From positions 6,910,426-6,974,425 of the forward strand of contig NC_053412.1 of NCBI RefSeq assembly GCF_016859285.1: a stretch of 64,000 bases of DNA, read 5' to 3'. The DNA comes from Xiphias gladius. Lineage: Eukaryota; Chordata; Actinopteri; Istiophoriformes; Xiphiidae. The translations under genes were made by a program, and so were the position numbers. This document shows, in pieces, positions 1 to 20,725 of this stretch (the stretch's first letter is position 1; each line of letters opens with the position of its first letter). The notes beneath the pieces were generated by a model that searched no databases, had not been told where the DNA came from, and saw nothing but the letters and a program-made list of their open reading frames with translations.

Positions 1-7513
<7,513 letters not shown>

Positions 7514-10500
7514 GTTCCTCCTTCCTCCATACCCCCTTCACTCATCCCTCTTCACTCATCCCTCTTCCTTCTTCTCACTCATCCTCCTTCCTTTCCCCAC
7601 ACTGTTGTCTGCACTCCATCTGTCTCCACCCCTCCATTAACCCCAAGAACCCACATGCATGTTATTGAACTATTTATACTTGTTTATATATTCCTCCCTC
7701 CATCCCTATGTGCTAAGATCTTTTAATTCCTCTTTAGATTTTTCTTCTCCTTTTCATCTCTACCTTTGTCTTTAAAGTTCCCCATCCTTTCCTTTTTTGA
7801 TTTCTTAATTGCTGATAATGTCACCTCTTAAAATAGGCCACAGTTTAAAAGGATTATTTAATTTTGGTTGGTTATTTTTTTTAACACTAGCCACAGATTT
7901 CCTGCCAGCTAGCAACATCCTTTGGTTTCAGTGAAGACTTTTTAAACTGTTTGCCCGCTGTGAGATGCGTGAAGAAAAATTACCAATTAAATTAATGTTC
8001 TAGGTGTTCTTTTAATCCTCTAAGACACATGCACACGTAAGATTTACAGTGTGTGGACTTCTCCAAAACAGCTGTAGAAGACCAGGGGCATATCAATTTT
8101 TTTCACTTTAGTTTTGACTTTTGGCCTCATTGTGTTTTTGTCTTTATTCACCCAAAGCCAGCCAGGCTTCCCTTGTACCTTCACATGTCATCTTTGTATG
8201 TAATGCATGGCCATGTTGTAAATCACCGGCCGAAAATTTTTCTAAAATATAGCGCAGAGATAGGCAAGATGTCAGATCTCAGCAAAATATGTGTGCATAT
8301 AAATTCAAATATGGGAACTGGATGAGGTCTCCTTCACTTACATGACAGATTCATAAAAGGGGCCACAGAAACAGCAAAATGTTTTGTTTTTGTTTTTTTT
8401 AAAAACTTTTTAAAACATATTGAAGTGTTGATTTACCGAGTTCTGAGAAGGATGTATGACAGAGACCGTAGAAACAAGGGGCCGGGACGCTGGCAGACGT
8501 TGCCCATTAGCAATGTTGCCAGCAAACAGAATCTTAGGACTTGTGGTTGTTAATATCACAACTACAAACAGCATTTCTTTGTTGAAACAAAACATAATGG
8601 AGGATCATTTGTTTCTGTACTGTGCCTTTCAGAATTTGAACTTTGTCTCTTATTTCCATTGTTTTTATTTTCATAATACGTAACTGGCTAAGTATTGGCC
8701 AACTGTGACTAAAAAATGTGTATTTTATGTCATGTATGGGTTCAAACATTTTTTTTCTTTATTTCTATTTGGAAGGAAACAAACTAGGCTTGAACTAAAT
8801 CAAACCTTGGCAAAAAAAAAAAAAAAAAAAAGAAACCTAAACAAAAACTGTGATGAGGAACCTCAACGCTGTTCCTTATCTGTCTATTGGAGTTCAAATT
8901 CATCAGAAGGTCTCTGATGAGCTGATTCCCAACAGCATATTACCACTGTGACCATATTTCTAGATTTTTTAAATACACCCTCATCCAAAGCCACAAAAAT
9001 GTTTTCAAAAAAACATCACATTTGTTTTATGCAAAAATAGAAGTTTTATTAATAATGAAAACAGACCTATTTGCTTTACTAGGCTGTGAACAGAGGTAAT
9101 AACGGTGGTTTTATGCTTTTGGGAAACCGAGTCCTACTCATTGACCTGTATGTCACATCTATAGCTCTGGTTTGAGCTTGAGTTTGGGTTTCTCAAAACC
9201 ATCTTGTCACTAATTGTTGGGTCACTTGATGCCGGAAGCAGAGCCACTGAGAGAGAATTTGGTGTAGCCATGTAGCAGCACCTTTTGTTACGTTGCTTCT
9301 CCCTCTCTTACCATTCAGATATGTAGTTGTAAATGTAGAGACGTTGCTCATAATTTACTATAGTGAAAGGTCAGAGTCTGATGCCACTTTCAAGTTATAC
9401 TAGATTTACAATAATCGTTGAAATGATTCACTCCTTATCGTTCTACACGTCAGAATCGCATGTGGCAGCAGTTAGTCTTTGGTATCTTCCTGTGAGCATC
9501 GGGAATCATTGAAATGCTTCCATACAGGTTGCAAGCATAATAATATCTAACAATGCAATTATCTGTGCTATTAAATAAAATGGCAAAAGTTGGGTCTCTT
9601 TCACTTGTGACCACAACCTACAGTGACAAGATTTTTGTGGTGGTAAAAATATAACTACTACATGGCTGCTGCTGAAAACAACGGTTACCAAATTTGATCA
9701 TTGGCTGTGGGTGTTCAGGTGACTCTTAGTGCCTCCATGCTCTTGGGAAACTGACTCCGCTTCCACCACAAACATTGAAACCCTTGTTTGCCAAAAGCTT
9801 CTTTCAAGGGGTTACACAACTAAAAGGCTATATAAGAGTTCAAAATTTTCTTGCTCACTCTATCCTGGAGAGTTACATGAAGAGTCTTCTCTGAAATAAG
9901 TCATTCCAGTTTATTCGTTAGGTCTTAAAGATCTGTTGAGGTAAGGGATAAAAGTTAAAAAAAAAAAAAAAAATGGATATGCTAGCTTAACCCATTTAAC
10001 AGCAGGGACAGCTTGGGCTTCTGCAGGATATAATGCCACACCTATAGCACATTTTAGCCATGTCCTGTCTTATTGTACTATGAGCAAATGTGAACAGGCA
10101 CAATTACAACCAAGTCTACTCAGCTTCTGCTTAAGATTGCAGGTGTTTGGGTTCCTATCCTTACTATTCATTTAACAGACATGAGTCTCATCAGTTCTTT
10201 TCCTCTCTGCTCTTGTAATGAAGTCCATTTCTTCAGTCCAATGTTTCAAAGATATCAGTCGACAAAGAGGGCACAGAAATTCTCCTAAATCCAGATTGAG
10301 ACCAGCTTTTAAAGGCAACACACACCAGTGGCGTATCATGTGCTTCACAACCCCTGCATCTGTTGTTTTTCTATATACGCTGCACACCTTTGGCATCTTG
10401 GCACAAGCCTTTGCTGACTGACGTTGTTATCTTCTTTACTGGCATCAAAGTGCAACACCTCATTCCAGCTACTGTGCCTTGACTGCTACTTCCACCCGTG

Positions 10501-11158
10501 TGTCTGTGTGGTTGCCAGGTGACCCAACATACATGGTGTGTGCTGCACTTTGGGTAGCATTGTCCCATTTTATCCCTGCTAGGAATATTACAAAGAAGCC
10601 TAGCTCGGCATAGAACAGCAAGATATAGGACAGGTAAAGTGTGCTAAAGGGCAAGTGACATAACAAAACTGAAAATATGTGGCTACAAGATATAAGAAGA
10701 TCACGTGAATTTTCTTAATGTTATTCCTGGTTAGCCCTACTTTGTTCTTGCTGTGAAACCAGGCTACAAGGGGCAGTTGACCTGTCCCCAGGGTGTCCAT
10801 GTTTCATCCCTGTTTGAACGTGTAAAAGAAACTCCACTGTACATTTGGATTTTCAGTGGTAGAAGTCCAATCCCCCGCTGTGTCAATCAGCAGCAGAATA
10901 AGCCAAAAAATACTCTGTTGCTTCCTGGTGGGGAAATTTTTTAATTTTTATCAGGGTTTTAATTTGTTTTGTTTACATTAATGACTTTAGTGAAATGAAA
11001 ATATAGATTCAATGTAAATAGGTCAACTCTTTAAAACAGAAAGAGAAGAATCTCCACTGAAAAAGAATGTGAATTATAAGAGAAAACAACACTTGATGTG
11101 TAGAGGATTATGTTTGATCACTCGACATTGGACCATGCAGTGTCTGATAAGCTTAGTT

Positions 11159-11307
11159 CAGTGGGCAATTTGAACAAGCTCAGCAGATTTATTCTTAGGG
11201 GATAATATTTACGGAAAATACATGTGTTTAAAACATACGTAAACCAATAAGGGGAATTAATTTACCAATTAAGGCTCACAAGGCAAATTCCCTCAAATTG
11301 CCCACTG
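11159..11307. mobile_element. Putative short MITE-like element with 15 bp terminal inverted repeats
   Basis: CAGTGGGCAATTTGA at 11159-11173 is matched by its exact reverse complement at 11293-11307, giving a 149 bp unit with no open frame. A related end (TAGTTCAGTGGGCAAT) occurs near 24339-24354 in the gpr180 first intron, so this sequence is present at least twice. No clear target-site duplication is visible, so superfamily assignment is not possible. Confidence 0.45.
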
Positions 11308-13465
11308 GCTTTGACAAATGACGAGGCTGGAACAAGACAACAAAACATATGCAAGTGTTGTTGTTTTTTGGTCAAGGAGTTACAAATGCCAAGCAAATAA
11401 GTACAATTCTATAGCAGGCTTTAGTTATGTTAAAATTCTCAGATTCTTTCCGTCTTCTATGATTTTTAGACTACTTTTTATTTAGAAGTCATGTTCGGGT
11501 CAATCTTCAAATCTATTTCCTTCAAGTGCAGTTGATAGGGAGGTTTGGGAAACTAGTTGGCTTTAACAGTATTTTTGAAGAGTCTCACGCTGCTTAGTGC
11601 CAGAGGACTGAGGATTCAAGCAGACAGCAGGTCACATACAAATTCGAATTTTCCAAAAGCTTCTCGGTATCTTGGTGCAAAGACACCAGTCCCTTGTGTC
11701 AGAAATTGTGGTGGGAGATATTACTTCAGTTATAAATTTCAACAAACGTTCAAAGACAGTTGTCACGTTAGAAAAATAAATTCAGCTACCAGGAGAGGCC
11801 AGACACATCACACTTCACCATGTCAAACTTCCAAACAAACCAACAGCAGAAAATTAGTTTGCATTTTCTCTCGGCTACTGTTTAAGTGTGGTTCAACTGT
11901 CAGATTAACCATTATCATGGCACAAAGCTTTGTGTTCTCGTTATGGTCCAACTTGCAGTCTAGTACAGGCTAATCTACTATGAGCACTAGGTAGAACAGC
12001 GATCAAGACAGAACCGTGTTTTGAGATGTCCCAATTAATGATTTTTAGCACCTGTTAACCAATCGGAGAATTTTTCTCTCATGAATAACACACTTTAGTT
12101 TCTCTTGTGGCAATGGTGGATAGTCTCCATCTTATATTTCTTACAAAAACTGTTAAGTATGAAGGAATCAGCAGCAGGAAGATAGAAAGCAGTAAGCGGA
12201 CAATATGTTGAAGATACCATTGCAAATGACAATCAATTATGAAGGATTTGCTTAGTTTACAACTCACTTTACACGTCAACCGAACTCTTTCAGTTGCACT
12301 TTTTTAATAGTCTTGGAGACACCTTGAAATGTAGAACTTCTCTTAACCAGCTGTCTCGTGGGCAGTTACATGATAACTGTCAAGTTTTAAACATATACAT
12401 CCAACTTCTGGCCTCCATGATGGAGGAGACGCTCATTACCTTACAGTTGAATTCGCGCACTCTCGTTGTGTTACATTGCCCAATAGCGTCCCCAAATCCC
12501 CATAATGTTGATGTTTTGAAGTTAGTTGGAGTTGGGACACTTGGACGCTATCAGGCGCTGTTACAAAATCAGAGTCTACCTTTTAAATATTGACTGAATA
12601 ACACAAGTTTAGCGCTTCACTGAATTTTCAACTGACACTGTTATATATTCCCTGCGTGAGAGGGGATATCGTCAGCATTTGTTACTTGAATCCATGGCTG
12701 TTGCCAACGACAAACTTAGTATGCAGCTAGTGTAGTCTCTTGTGTTTAATAAAAATGAAAAGCATGTTAAAATAACTTTTAAGGAGGACATACAGTGTCA
12801 GAGACAAAGCACTTGAATGAATCTGGTTCAGTGTGTAGACATTGCTGTGCCTTCTAACAGCCACTAGGGGGCAGATAGAAAAACCGTGAAAAAAATGAAT
12901 GAATGACAGGAGCATTCAAATGCAGCGATACAGATGCTAGGAGCTGTTGATTTGATACAAGATCTGAGCATATTGTTGACTGCTGATAGTGTAGATAGGA
13001 ATTTTTTATTTTTGAGTTAAATAGCAGGGAGTCATGGAAGGTCGAACTTCAGTTTACCTCACTTTACATCTTGTTTATACAGCAATCTTGTCCAGTTGTA
13101 GTGTTCAGAGCACGCACATAAATATGCAATGTATTTAGGTCTTTTTCTAGGGAAGACAGATTATATTTATTAGCTGTAATTACTTTTGAACTGTGTTGGA
13201 GCAACACTTAACTACCACTGTGCCCCCCTCCCCCCCGCCAGGGTACTGAACTTCTACAGTAAGTGCAATAGAGATCAGTTACTTGTGTCTTGCTTTCACT
13301 TTGCCGTCACCAAGATTCATGGGTTTTGTCAGGGCTGTTTTCTGTCTGTGCTCCGTTTGGATCAAAGCACAAACTGGGACAAGTGAAATCAGCTCAAATT
13401 CTGACATGTGCGCAGTGCCTTTAAATGACTGAATCACTGATTCACTAAAGACTGAAACGTGTTAG

Positions 13466-14138
13466 TTAGGGCTGGGTATTTTTCAATACAGATGCGAAAT
13501 CCAAACTATTATAAAAACAAAAGTAAATGCATTGTGCAGTAGTGGGTGTCGCCACAGTCATTCACCCCAGAATGACAAGCACACAAGTGTTGAGTGTAGC
13601 GGGGTGTGATCACAATGAAAAAACACTGTTGTGCAATTTAAAAAAAATAAATTCAGAAACATTTCAGTCCAAAGTTTTAACTGACTGACTGAAGGCTAAA
13701 AAAAAAAGGGACACGAGAAAATGGATTTCTGGTGCTGAAGTTTGGAAATATAGTTGCCATTTTGTGTCCTTAGCGATTTATGTTTGAGTAAATTCTCCAT
13801 CTTGACTCCATTTTGTCAGATGGATCCCCGTCAGGCCGGTGTCATTTGCATTTCAGCCACAGTAGCAGTAGGGCTTTACGGGTGGGAATGTGGGTCAGTC
13901 AGTTGAGCTGCCGCTTGAGTCCAGACTGAAATTTATTCTCGGGCGAATCCTAGTGACACCTGTAACATTTGTTTGGACCATCACTTTTCCTAATTAAATG
14001 TAGAGCGTGCTCAGTTTATTTCCTCTGAAAGAAAACTCAAAGTTCCCATTTAGAAGTCCAGCACTTTAGTTTCTGGTTGTTGAAGATTTTTCAAAAACCT
14101 TTTGATGCCTTAAAATCAAGGGTGATACCCAGCCCTAA
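13466..14138. mobile_element. Putative non-autonomous DNA transposon with 14 bp terminal inverted repeats
   Basis: TTAGGGCTGGGTAT at 13466-13479 is the exact reverse complement of 14125-14138 (ATACCCAGCCCTAA), bounding about 670 bp without a transposase frame. Ends of the type TAGGGCTGGG are, from general knowledge of teleost repeats, common in non-autonomous hAT-like elements. The direct flanks do not show an unambiguous 8 bp target duplication, so the call rests on the ends only. Confidence 0.5.
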
Positions 14139-16227
14139 TGGAGCAGGTAGTGAAGTTGGTTACATTGTATACCGAATTACCACGGCAACGGACACACGGA
14201 CAGTGTCACCGTGGCAAAGGACTCTGCGTCACTACGGTAACTAACTTACCAGCAAGAATATTTTGATCGTCAGTGAACAATTAATGGTGCTATGCTCCCA
14301 TTGCTGCGGCCTGCAGGCCCCTCTGTTGTAGAAACACTTCAAACCCCACCAAGTTTTACAGAAACATTTCAGTTACTTCGTTTAACGTTCAGCTAGAGTC
14401 TTCTGTAGCACGTCCTTCAAAACCTCCGAGAGGTATGTATGAGTGAGCGAGCGTGACTGAAGAGCAGCACAGCCAAGTGTTAAAAAGAGAGGTTTCTCCA
14501 CAGTATAGTGTGGTTTGCGTGTGTGTGTGTTGTATGGAAATGTTCTTCCAGATATGAAACAGTTTTTTTTTGTTTTTTTTTTTTCCTCGTTTCTGTTTTT
14601 TGTTTTTTTGTTTTTGTTTTGTGTTGGGTTTTTTTTTTTTTTTTTGGGACCAGGTGGAGTTCTAGTTAGCAGCAACCGTAGGATTCAGCTGTTTGCACAC
14701 AGAGTTCTCGAGTCTACTTTCGCTGCTAGTTTGTGTAATTTATCAAGCATTTTTGAGAAATATTTATTTTTATAAGCCTAATACAAAAGTTGATATTTTA
14801 CAAAGTGACTTGACCAAAAGACAGTAAACAAAAACACTGGCACTTGAATGTTGAATGTCATTGGTATGAGTGAAAATTTCTATTTTTCTGGGGTAGTGTG
14901 AGCTTTTTAATGTTGAAGATGCAACGTGTAGGGATTTTTCCTTGAATATGTCACTGTAACAAGCTTTGATGATATACAAACATAAGAGAGGTTTAAAAAA
15001 AATCCAAATCCAAAACTAACAGTACTGTCACCGGTGCCAAACCGTTGAAAATCCCAATACATCAGCTCTCTGCTAAAGGCCAGTACAAAGGTACTCGTAC
15101 CACTTGCACATCTTTTTCTGCCCTCTACCAGACATTTTTTTTTTTATATCGTCCAGCCCCGAAAACAGTGCAGTGGCGCTTCTTCTTATGCTGCAAATTC
15201 GAACTGGCTTTTGTCCCAGAACAATTAAGACTCTGAATACCCCTCTGAACAACACAACTTCTGACGTGAGGTGGGAACTCTCCTCTTATTCCTTTGTAGT
15301 CCTTATTAGTCACGCTAAGTCACGCTATGACTCTGGGGGTGGCGGTGTCGGCCGGTTGGTCCACCACGTTGTGCTAGAGAGCAAAATCTCGACAACTAAA
15401 GGATTAAAGAGCCGTCAGTTTAGCATTTAGTCCAAAGCGCTGCTGTACGAAGTACCCCACAGAGTTGCTAGCATGGCTTTAGACTCTTGGTCTTTTTAAT
15501 CATACACCTTCAGTATAAACACGGTTCCATGTGGACAAAATTGTATATCACAAATATGTAATTTTTATTTTGCGATCTCCACATATATTGTGATGTACTG
15601 TGGTGACCATTTAAAGATAAAATAACCAGCTGGGATTGTAAAGCCGGTCTGCACATTGAAAGGGTTATGTACCACAATATAAACAATTTGGCAAAATCTG
15701 ACGGTTCACAAATTTTTTTATCGTCTCAAATGATATAGATTCATATTGACCATTGGAAAAAATCGAAACACTTCCTTTTTCTTGAAACAAAGTAGAGATA
15801 TTTTGTTTTAAAGTTGCACTCAACTTGTCCATACAACACTTGCGATTGTTGTCAAATGCTCCGTTTTTGATGCAGAGTTTGAGAAAGCCCGTCAAGTGTG
15901 AACCGGTCCGATGGCCATGACGAGGGTTCTTCTCTACTCTGTCGTTTCCAACAACACGTGAAGATGTGCACGTGGTGAAGCACTGACAGTTGTATTGCAG
16001 TTAAAGTGACTGTGACATATTAAGAGAAACATCCTACACGGGTTACCTTTAAAGTCACATTGGACTCAGTATCAGATCCATAAACCTGTTTGTGCGACAG
16101 GTTCCATTGCCAATAATGATCATCAACCATAAACAGCCATTTTTAATTGGCAAACAAAATTTGAGACAATACCACCATGTATGCCAAGGTTTGGATAAAA
16201 AAACATAACGTTACAATCAAAGACCAT

Positions 16228-16261
<34 letters not shown>

Positions 16262-17231
16262 CATGCAGTACAAAAAACAAGTGTCCAGATTCTCTCCAAG
16301 TCAGATGTTGTTTTTGTTTTTCTCTTTTCATTTGAGTCTTTACACTTTTCCCTCCCGTTAATACCCTTGTTGTGAATGTCTGGCAAGTGGCAACCTTTAA
16401 GGTCTTCATAACACAGAATTAACTGTGGTTCTATTGCTATGTTGTTGTGATTTGCATATTTTCAGGCCTCAGTGTGTTAATGCTGTCACGGGGGAGCATC
16501 TGGCCAATCAGAAATGAGGATCCATCCTGCTGTCTTTTACATTAGAATGACATGAGGGTTTTTTTTTTTTTTTCTTTTTTTTAATTGCAACTTGCAGCTG
16601 ATCCATGACTCTTCATCTGTTTTGCATGAGAGGAATAATGTAACTTGTATTTGTACTGTAGGTCCACTTAGCACAGACACGCTGCAGTGATTCTGGAACA
16701 AATCTATTTGTCCAATGACTGTAGCCTCAGTGGACCAAATGGAGCCAAAGCAAAGCAACGATCATTGACAGAGTAAACATGTGGCACACAGATGAATAAT
16801 CACGTCTTGCAGCCTTTTGTGCGCACAAACACAAAATTTTGCGACATTAAGTTAATGGCTTTTCTGTAGTTACTGACAAACGGCACTCTGGGAAACAAGG
16901 TACACAAAAATACAAACACTTGGCGGCTGTATTTCACTTTCAATTTGAGTAACTTTAGAAGGTGATCTAAAATGGGGAAAAAAAAAAAAAAAAAAAAGCG
17001 TAGTCGTGTTTAGGAATGATTGCTGTTTAGAGACTGAACTGAACTGAAATGGAGCCCAATGTTGTCGCCATTACTGACTGGCCAGACCCCTCCATGTGAA
17101 CACACAGCAGCACCAGCCTGCTAGTTAGTATTTGCTTTATGTATTAGTTTAGCAGTTGTGCACGAAGAGGAGCACTGCACGAAGAAGAAAAAAACAAAAA
17201 AAAACTGTGCATCTATTCTGATTTTACCACA

Positions 17232-17237
17232 AATAAA
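17232..17237 (+). terminator. Candidate polyadenylation signal of ddx3x
   Basis: AATAAA followed within about 50 bases by T- and GT-rich sequence. It is the last plus-strand signal before the oppositely oriented tgds 3' end and lies only about 120 bases from the candidate tgds signal. Confidence 0.45.
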
Positions 17238-17357
17238 GGTTTGGATTTGCAAATGTAACTTTTTTTCTGTTTCTTCTTTCTATGTATGTGTGGTGTTTGT
17301 AGGATTTTAGATGTTTGAGAAAAGCATGAACAATGCCGGAAGTTATTAAATATTAAG

Positions 17358-17363
17358 TTTATT
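17358..17363 (-). terminator. Candidate polyadenylation signal of tgds
   Basis: TTTATT on the plus strand reads AATAAA on the minus strand, about 1.05 kb downstream of the tgds stop codon. If both candidate signals are used, the two convergent genes end within roughly 100-150 bp of each other. Confidence 0.35.
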
Positions 17364-18414
17364 TGTAGTTAAATACATTCTACAGCATCATATGAAAAAA
17401 CATTGAGAGTGTGTACAGTGTAAATTGCATCAGACTGAGATGACTTGAATTTGAATTAGGTGCAGTTCCCTTCTCATCCTTTTATTATAAGACACTTGTT
17501 TTTTGTTATAAAAGTAATCTTTAAACTAATCAAAATGCTACTAAAGGTTTAACGTAAATTTAAAATGTAAAATTGCACCTAAAGTAGATTTGCTAAAACT
17601 TGCTACCCATGCTGGATAATAGCAGGATCTGGCAAAAGCTGTTGCCTGGAGCAGGGATTTCCTTCTCCATAATCTCACGTGACCATCGGTGCATTTACAC
17701 GGACTTCAGCAACCAGGTTTCAGCTGTCTTCCGGTGGTAACTGGATTTCTTAAATGTCACGATTAGGAGAAAACCTGCTGAGATTTCTCCGGGAGAAAGC
17801 CAGTTTCTCAGCCGTGTACATAACCAGGTTTCTAATTGTCTTTTTACACACATGCATATACATCGAGACTAAAACTGAAACTAACACAAAGTAGCCTCTA
17901 GAAATCTTAATAATTTTCCGCTACAGAACATTTGACTAGTTATATAATTCAGGCACATTCGTAATGCATGTGTCTTCCCTGTTCTGAGCCGCACCACTAG
18001 AATATTTGGTCAATGGACTGACAAGCTACCTGCTGACTTTGAATGGTGTGCAAGAAGGATTTTAAAAAAAACAAACAAAAAAAACATCAAATTGTTTTAA
18101 CTGAGCTTTCGGGTTTCCACATACTTCCAGAGTGTGTTTAAACATCTAAACCGTGTACATAAAAACTGAGAAAGCCCAAGTTGAGCAAAATAAGAAAGCT
18201 TATCAATATCAGCTGAATCAGTCATTAATATCAAGATAAAGGGCATTCATATGCAGGAGAAACTTTGCTTTGGTTGAAGGGGAGGCTCTGCCTTCCCGTT
18301 GGTCCTGTTGCTACATAAATATCAAGTTTGTAGAAAAACAAAAAAAGTCACTGCTCGGTGACTCAGTTCACGCTGCGTCCTGTCAGTCAAGCCGAAGGGC
18401 ACAGCTGAGGCCAC

Positions 18415-18676
18415 TTATTTGTTGGGAGCTTTTCCAAGCTCGCTTCTGATTTGTCCTTGGTCATCGCTTGCGGCTGACCAGAAGTCTGGGTGTTCTTGGT
18501 ACCACTTGACTGTAAGACACGAAAAAAACAGGAATCCATAACCACATTATATAGCTCTATCGCTCTGTTTATTTGGACAGTTTGGGCTCAAATGGACACC
18601 TACTGTGGATGGTGGGTTTAATGTACTGGTCCTGTCTCCTTGACTATAGAGAGATTATATTTTCTAGAGGCCTGTG

Positions 18677-18758
<82 letters not shown>

Positions 18759-20692
18759 GTACCAGTCTGTCTGATGCCTTCAGCCCAGGACACTTCCGCT
18801 CTCCAGCCAAGCTGCTGCAGCTTCTCGCACTTGATGGGGTAGCGCAGGTCGACACGTGGCCTGTAGAGCATCAGTACATTCAGATGTGGCCCGTGGTGTT
18901 AAGGTGTTATGTGAAAACATAAGATCAGATTTGAAATCTGAAACATTTGCTTCCTGATGTGTCGGTCATAGTGTTAATAGCTATAATAATAATAATGAGT
19001 CAATAAAATCAGATTTATCGATTTACATTTGTTTTAAATGTGCAAGAGTGCAAGGATGTGGCTATGTCCTGGAAGTGTTGAGTACCAATGCAGAAAAGAT
19101 TTGCACATTTGTTTTTTGACTTTCGTGACGAAAGTTAAAAAACAAATGTGCAAATCTTTTCTGCATTGCTCACCTGTCAGGCACAAACTCGAGCCAATCA
19201 TTTAGCTCAGAGTCTGGCACATTCTTGACCTAAGAAAAAAAATAAAAAACAAGCAGTTTTAATAAGTGTTTCATTAATAGTTTACTGAAAGTTTGCTACC
19301 TCTCAATAAATGTCTGAATGAGAAAAAAAAAAACACCCCTTAACTCACCATCCTGATAAGCTCCCTGGCCAGTTGCATGATGGGAATCTCACAGCCTGTC
19401 CCCACATTGTAGATCTCGCCCACAATCCCTTTCTCCAGAACCAGCAGGAAGGCAATGATGGCATCATCGACAAACAAGAAATGGCGGGATTTAGGGAGCG
19501 TTCCCTGGATGGTGCTGCGGCAGAGAACGGAAAGAGAAACTAGATTTACTCTGATTAGTTTTTCTCTCAGTGTCCCACGGCAAACAATTAAAGCGGGATT
19601 ATAACTGCAAGGTTTCTCAGTAAAACCTTTCCAAAATAAAAGTCAAACCAACCTACCATTTCTTGTTCATTTGCAGGAGGGTGAGAAACCTTGGAATCAC
19701 CTGAAAGATCAAGATGACGATTCATTATTTGAAAAGTCAGTTGAGGATTGTTTTAATTTTTTGGGCAAAGAAATAATCAATGGGAAGTGAGCCTTATTTC
19801 TGCAATAAAGCCCCCCATCCACTGTCAGGCTATCGTACCTTCTCAGTGTACTGTCTGGGCCCGTAGATGTTGTTGCTCCTGGTAATAATGATTGGGAACT
19901 GGTAACAGATAAACAGAGCACAAAGAACCATGAGGAACAGAACCTGGATCTGCAGACTTTTTTCGTTCAAAAGTAGAATTCGGATTTGAGACCAGTCTAA
20001 AGATCAAAATTTAAAAAAAACTGCCCAATATGGTGTGTTTCCAATCAGATATACTGTTATTAATAATGGTTCTGAAACTACAATTGGTTATTTCAAGAAA
20101 AAGAAAAAAGAAAAAAAACAGCTCAGGGGCAGGAAGTCCAACTGCATCTACTAAAGCAAATGTGAGAAAAGCTGATTCTTTTTTTCATATTATTTAAAAC
20201 AGAGAACATGCCCTGGATATGCAGGAAATATAAATCATATTTTTTTAAAAACATGGTCATAGCTCATAATTAAACATTTTGTTATGACTACACAAATCAT
20301 GGCGTTTGCTTTATTTTATTGTCCCTCAACTTAAACTCGAAGAATTTAAGCAATGCCGCAATTTTTAATGTGCCTGATAGTTCATTTTAGGGCTGCGACT
20401 AACTACCGTCTTCGGTTTCGATCACTCTGATGATTGTTTTCTTGACTCATGTCTTAATCGTTGGGTCTGAAAATAGCAAACAACTGTTAAAAAAGCCCAA
20501 GGAGACGTTGTGAAATTTCGTGTTGAATCTGACTAACAATCAAAAACTCAAAGATCTTTATCAATTCGAAAAAGAGACATTCTATAACAAAGTGACAAAC
20601 TAAAGGAACTAGAACTGTATGATACATGTTTTTTAAGGCTTTCAGTTTTGATAATTTAAAAATATTCATGTAATTTATAAACCAAATCCCTG

Positions 20693-20725
<33 letters not shown>

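Larger units (their letters stand above)
7514..17237 (+). other. ddx3x: Probable long 3' UTR of ddx3x and gene-free DNA
   Basis: No coding exon is recognised for about 9.7 kb after the ddx3x stop. The first few hundred bases are pyrimidine-rich (CTTCCT runs around 7515-7630). AATAAA hexamers occur near 9575 and 12749, and at 17232-17237 one is followed by a GT-rich stretch (TATGTGTGGTGTTTG). That arrangement is typical of a real cleavage site and precedes the tgds 3' end. The UTR length is inference; a shorter transcript using an earlier signal is possible. The stretch also holds A/T homopolymers (8815-8831, 14566-14646, 16234-16261, 16979-16997), two putative MITE-like elements listed separately, and chance open frames without recognisable similarity. 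Confidence 0.4.

Noticed and set aside
11557-11973. 138-codon open frame in the ddx3x 3' region
   Set aside because: No recognisable domain or family, irregular composition and no splice or start context; most likely a chance frame in a non-coding stretch.
12294-12593. 99-codon open frame
   Set aside because: No similarity that I recognise and no supporting signals; treated as chance.
18573-18842. Open frames with long Cys-Val or Thr-His runs
   Set aside because: They are translations of the (TG)n microsatellite in a tgds intron, not proteins.
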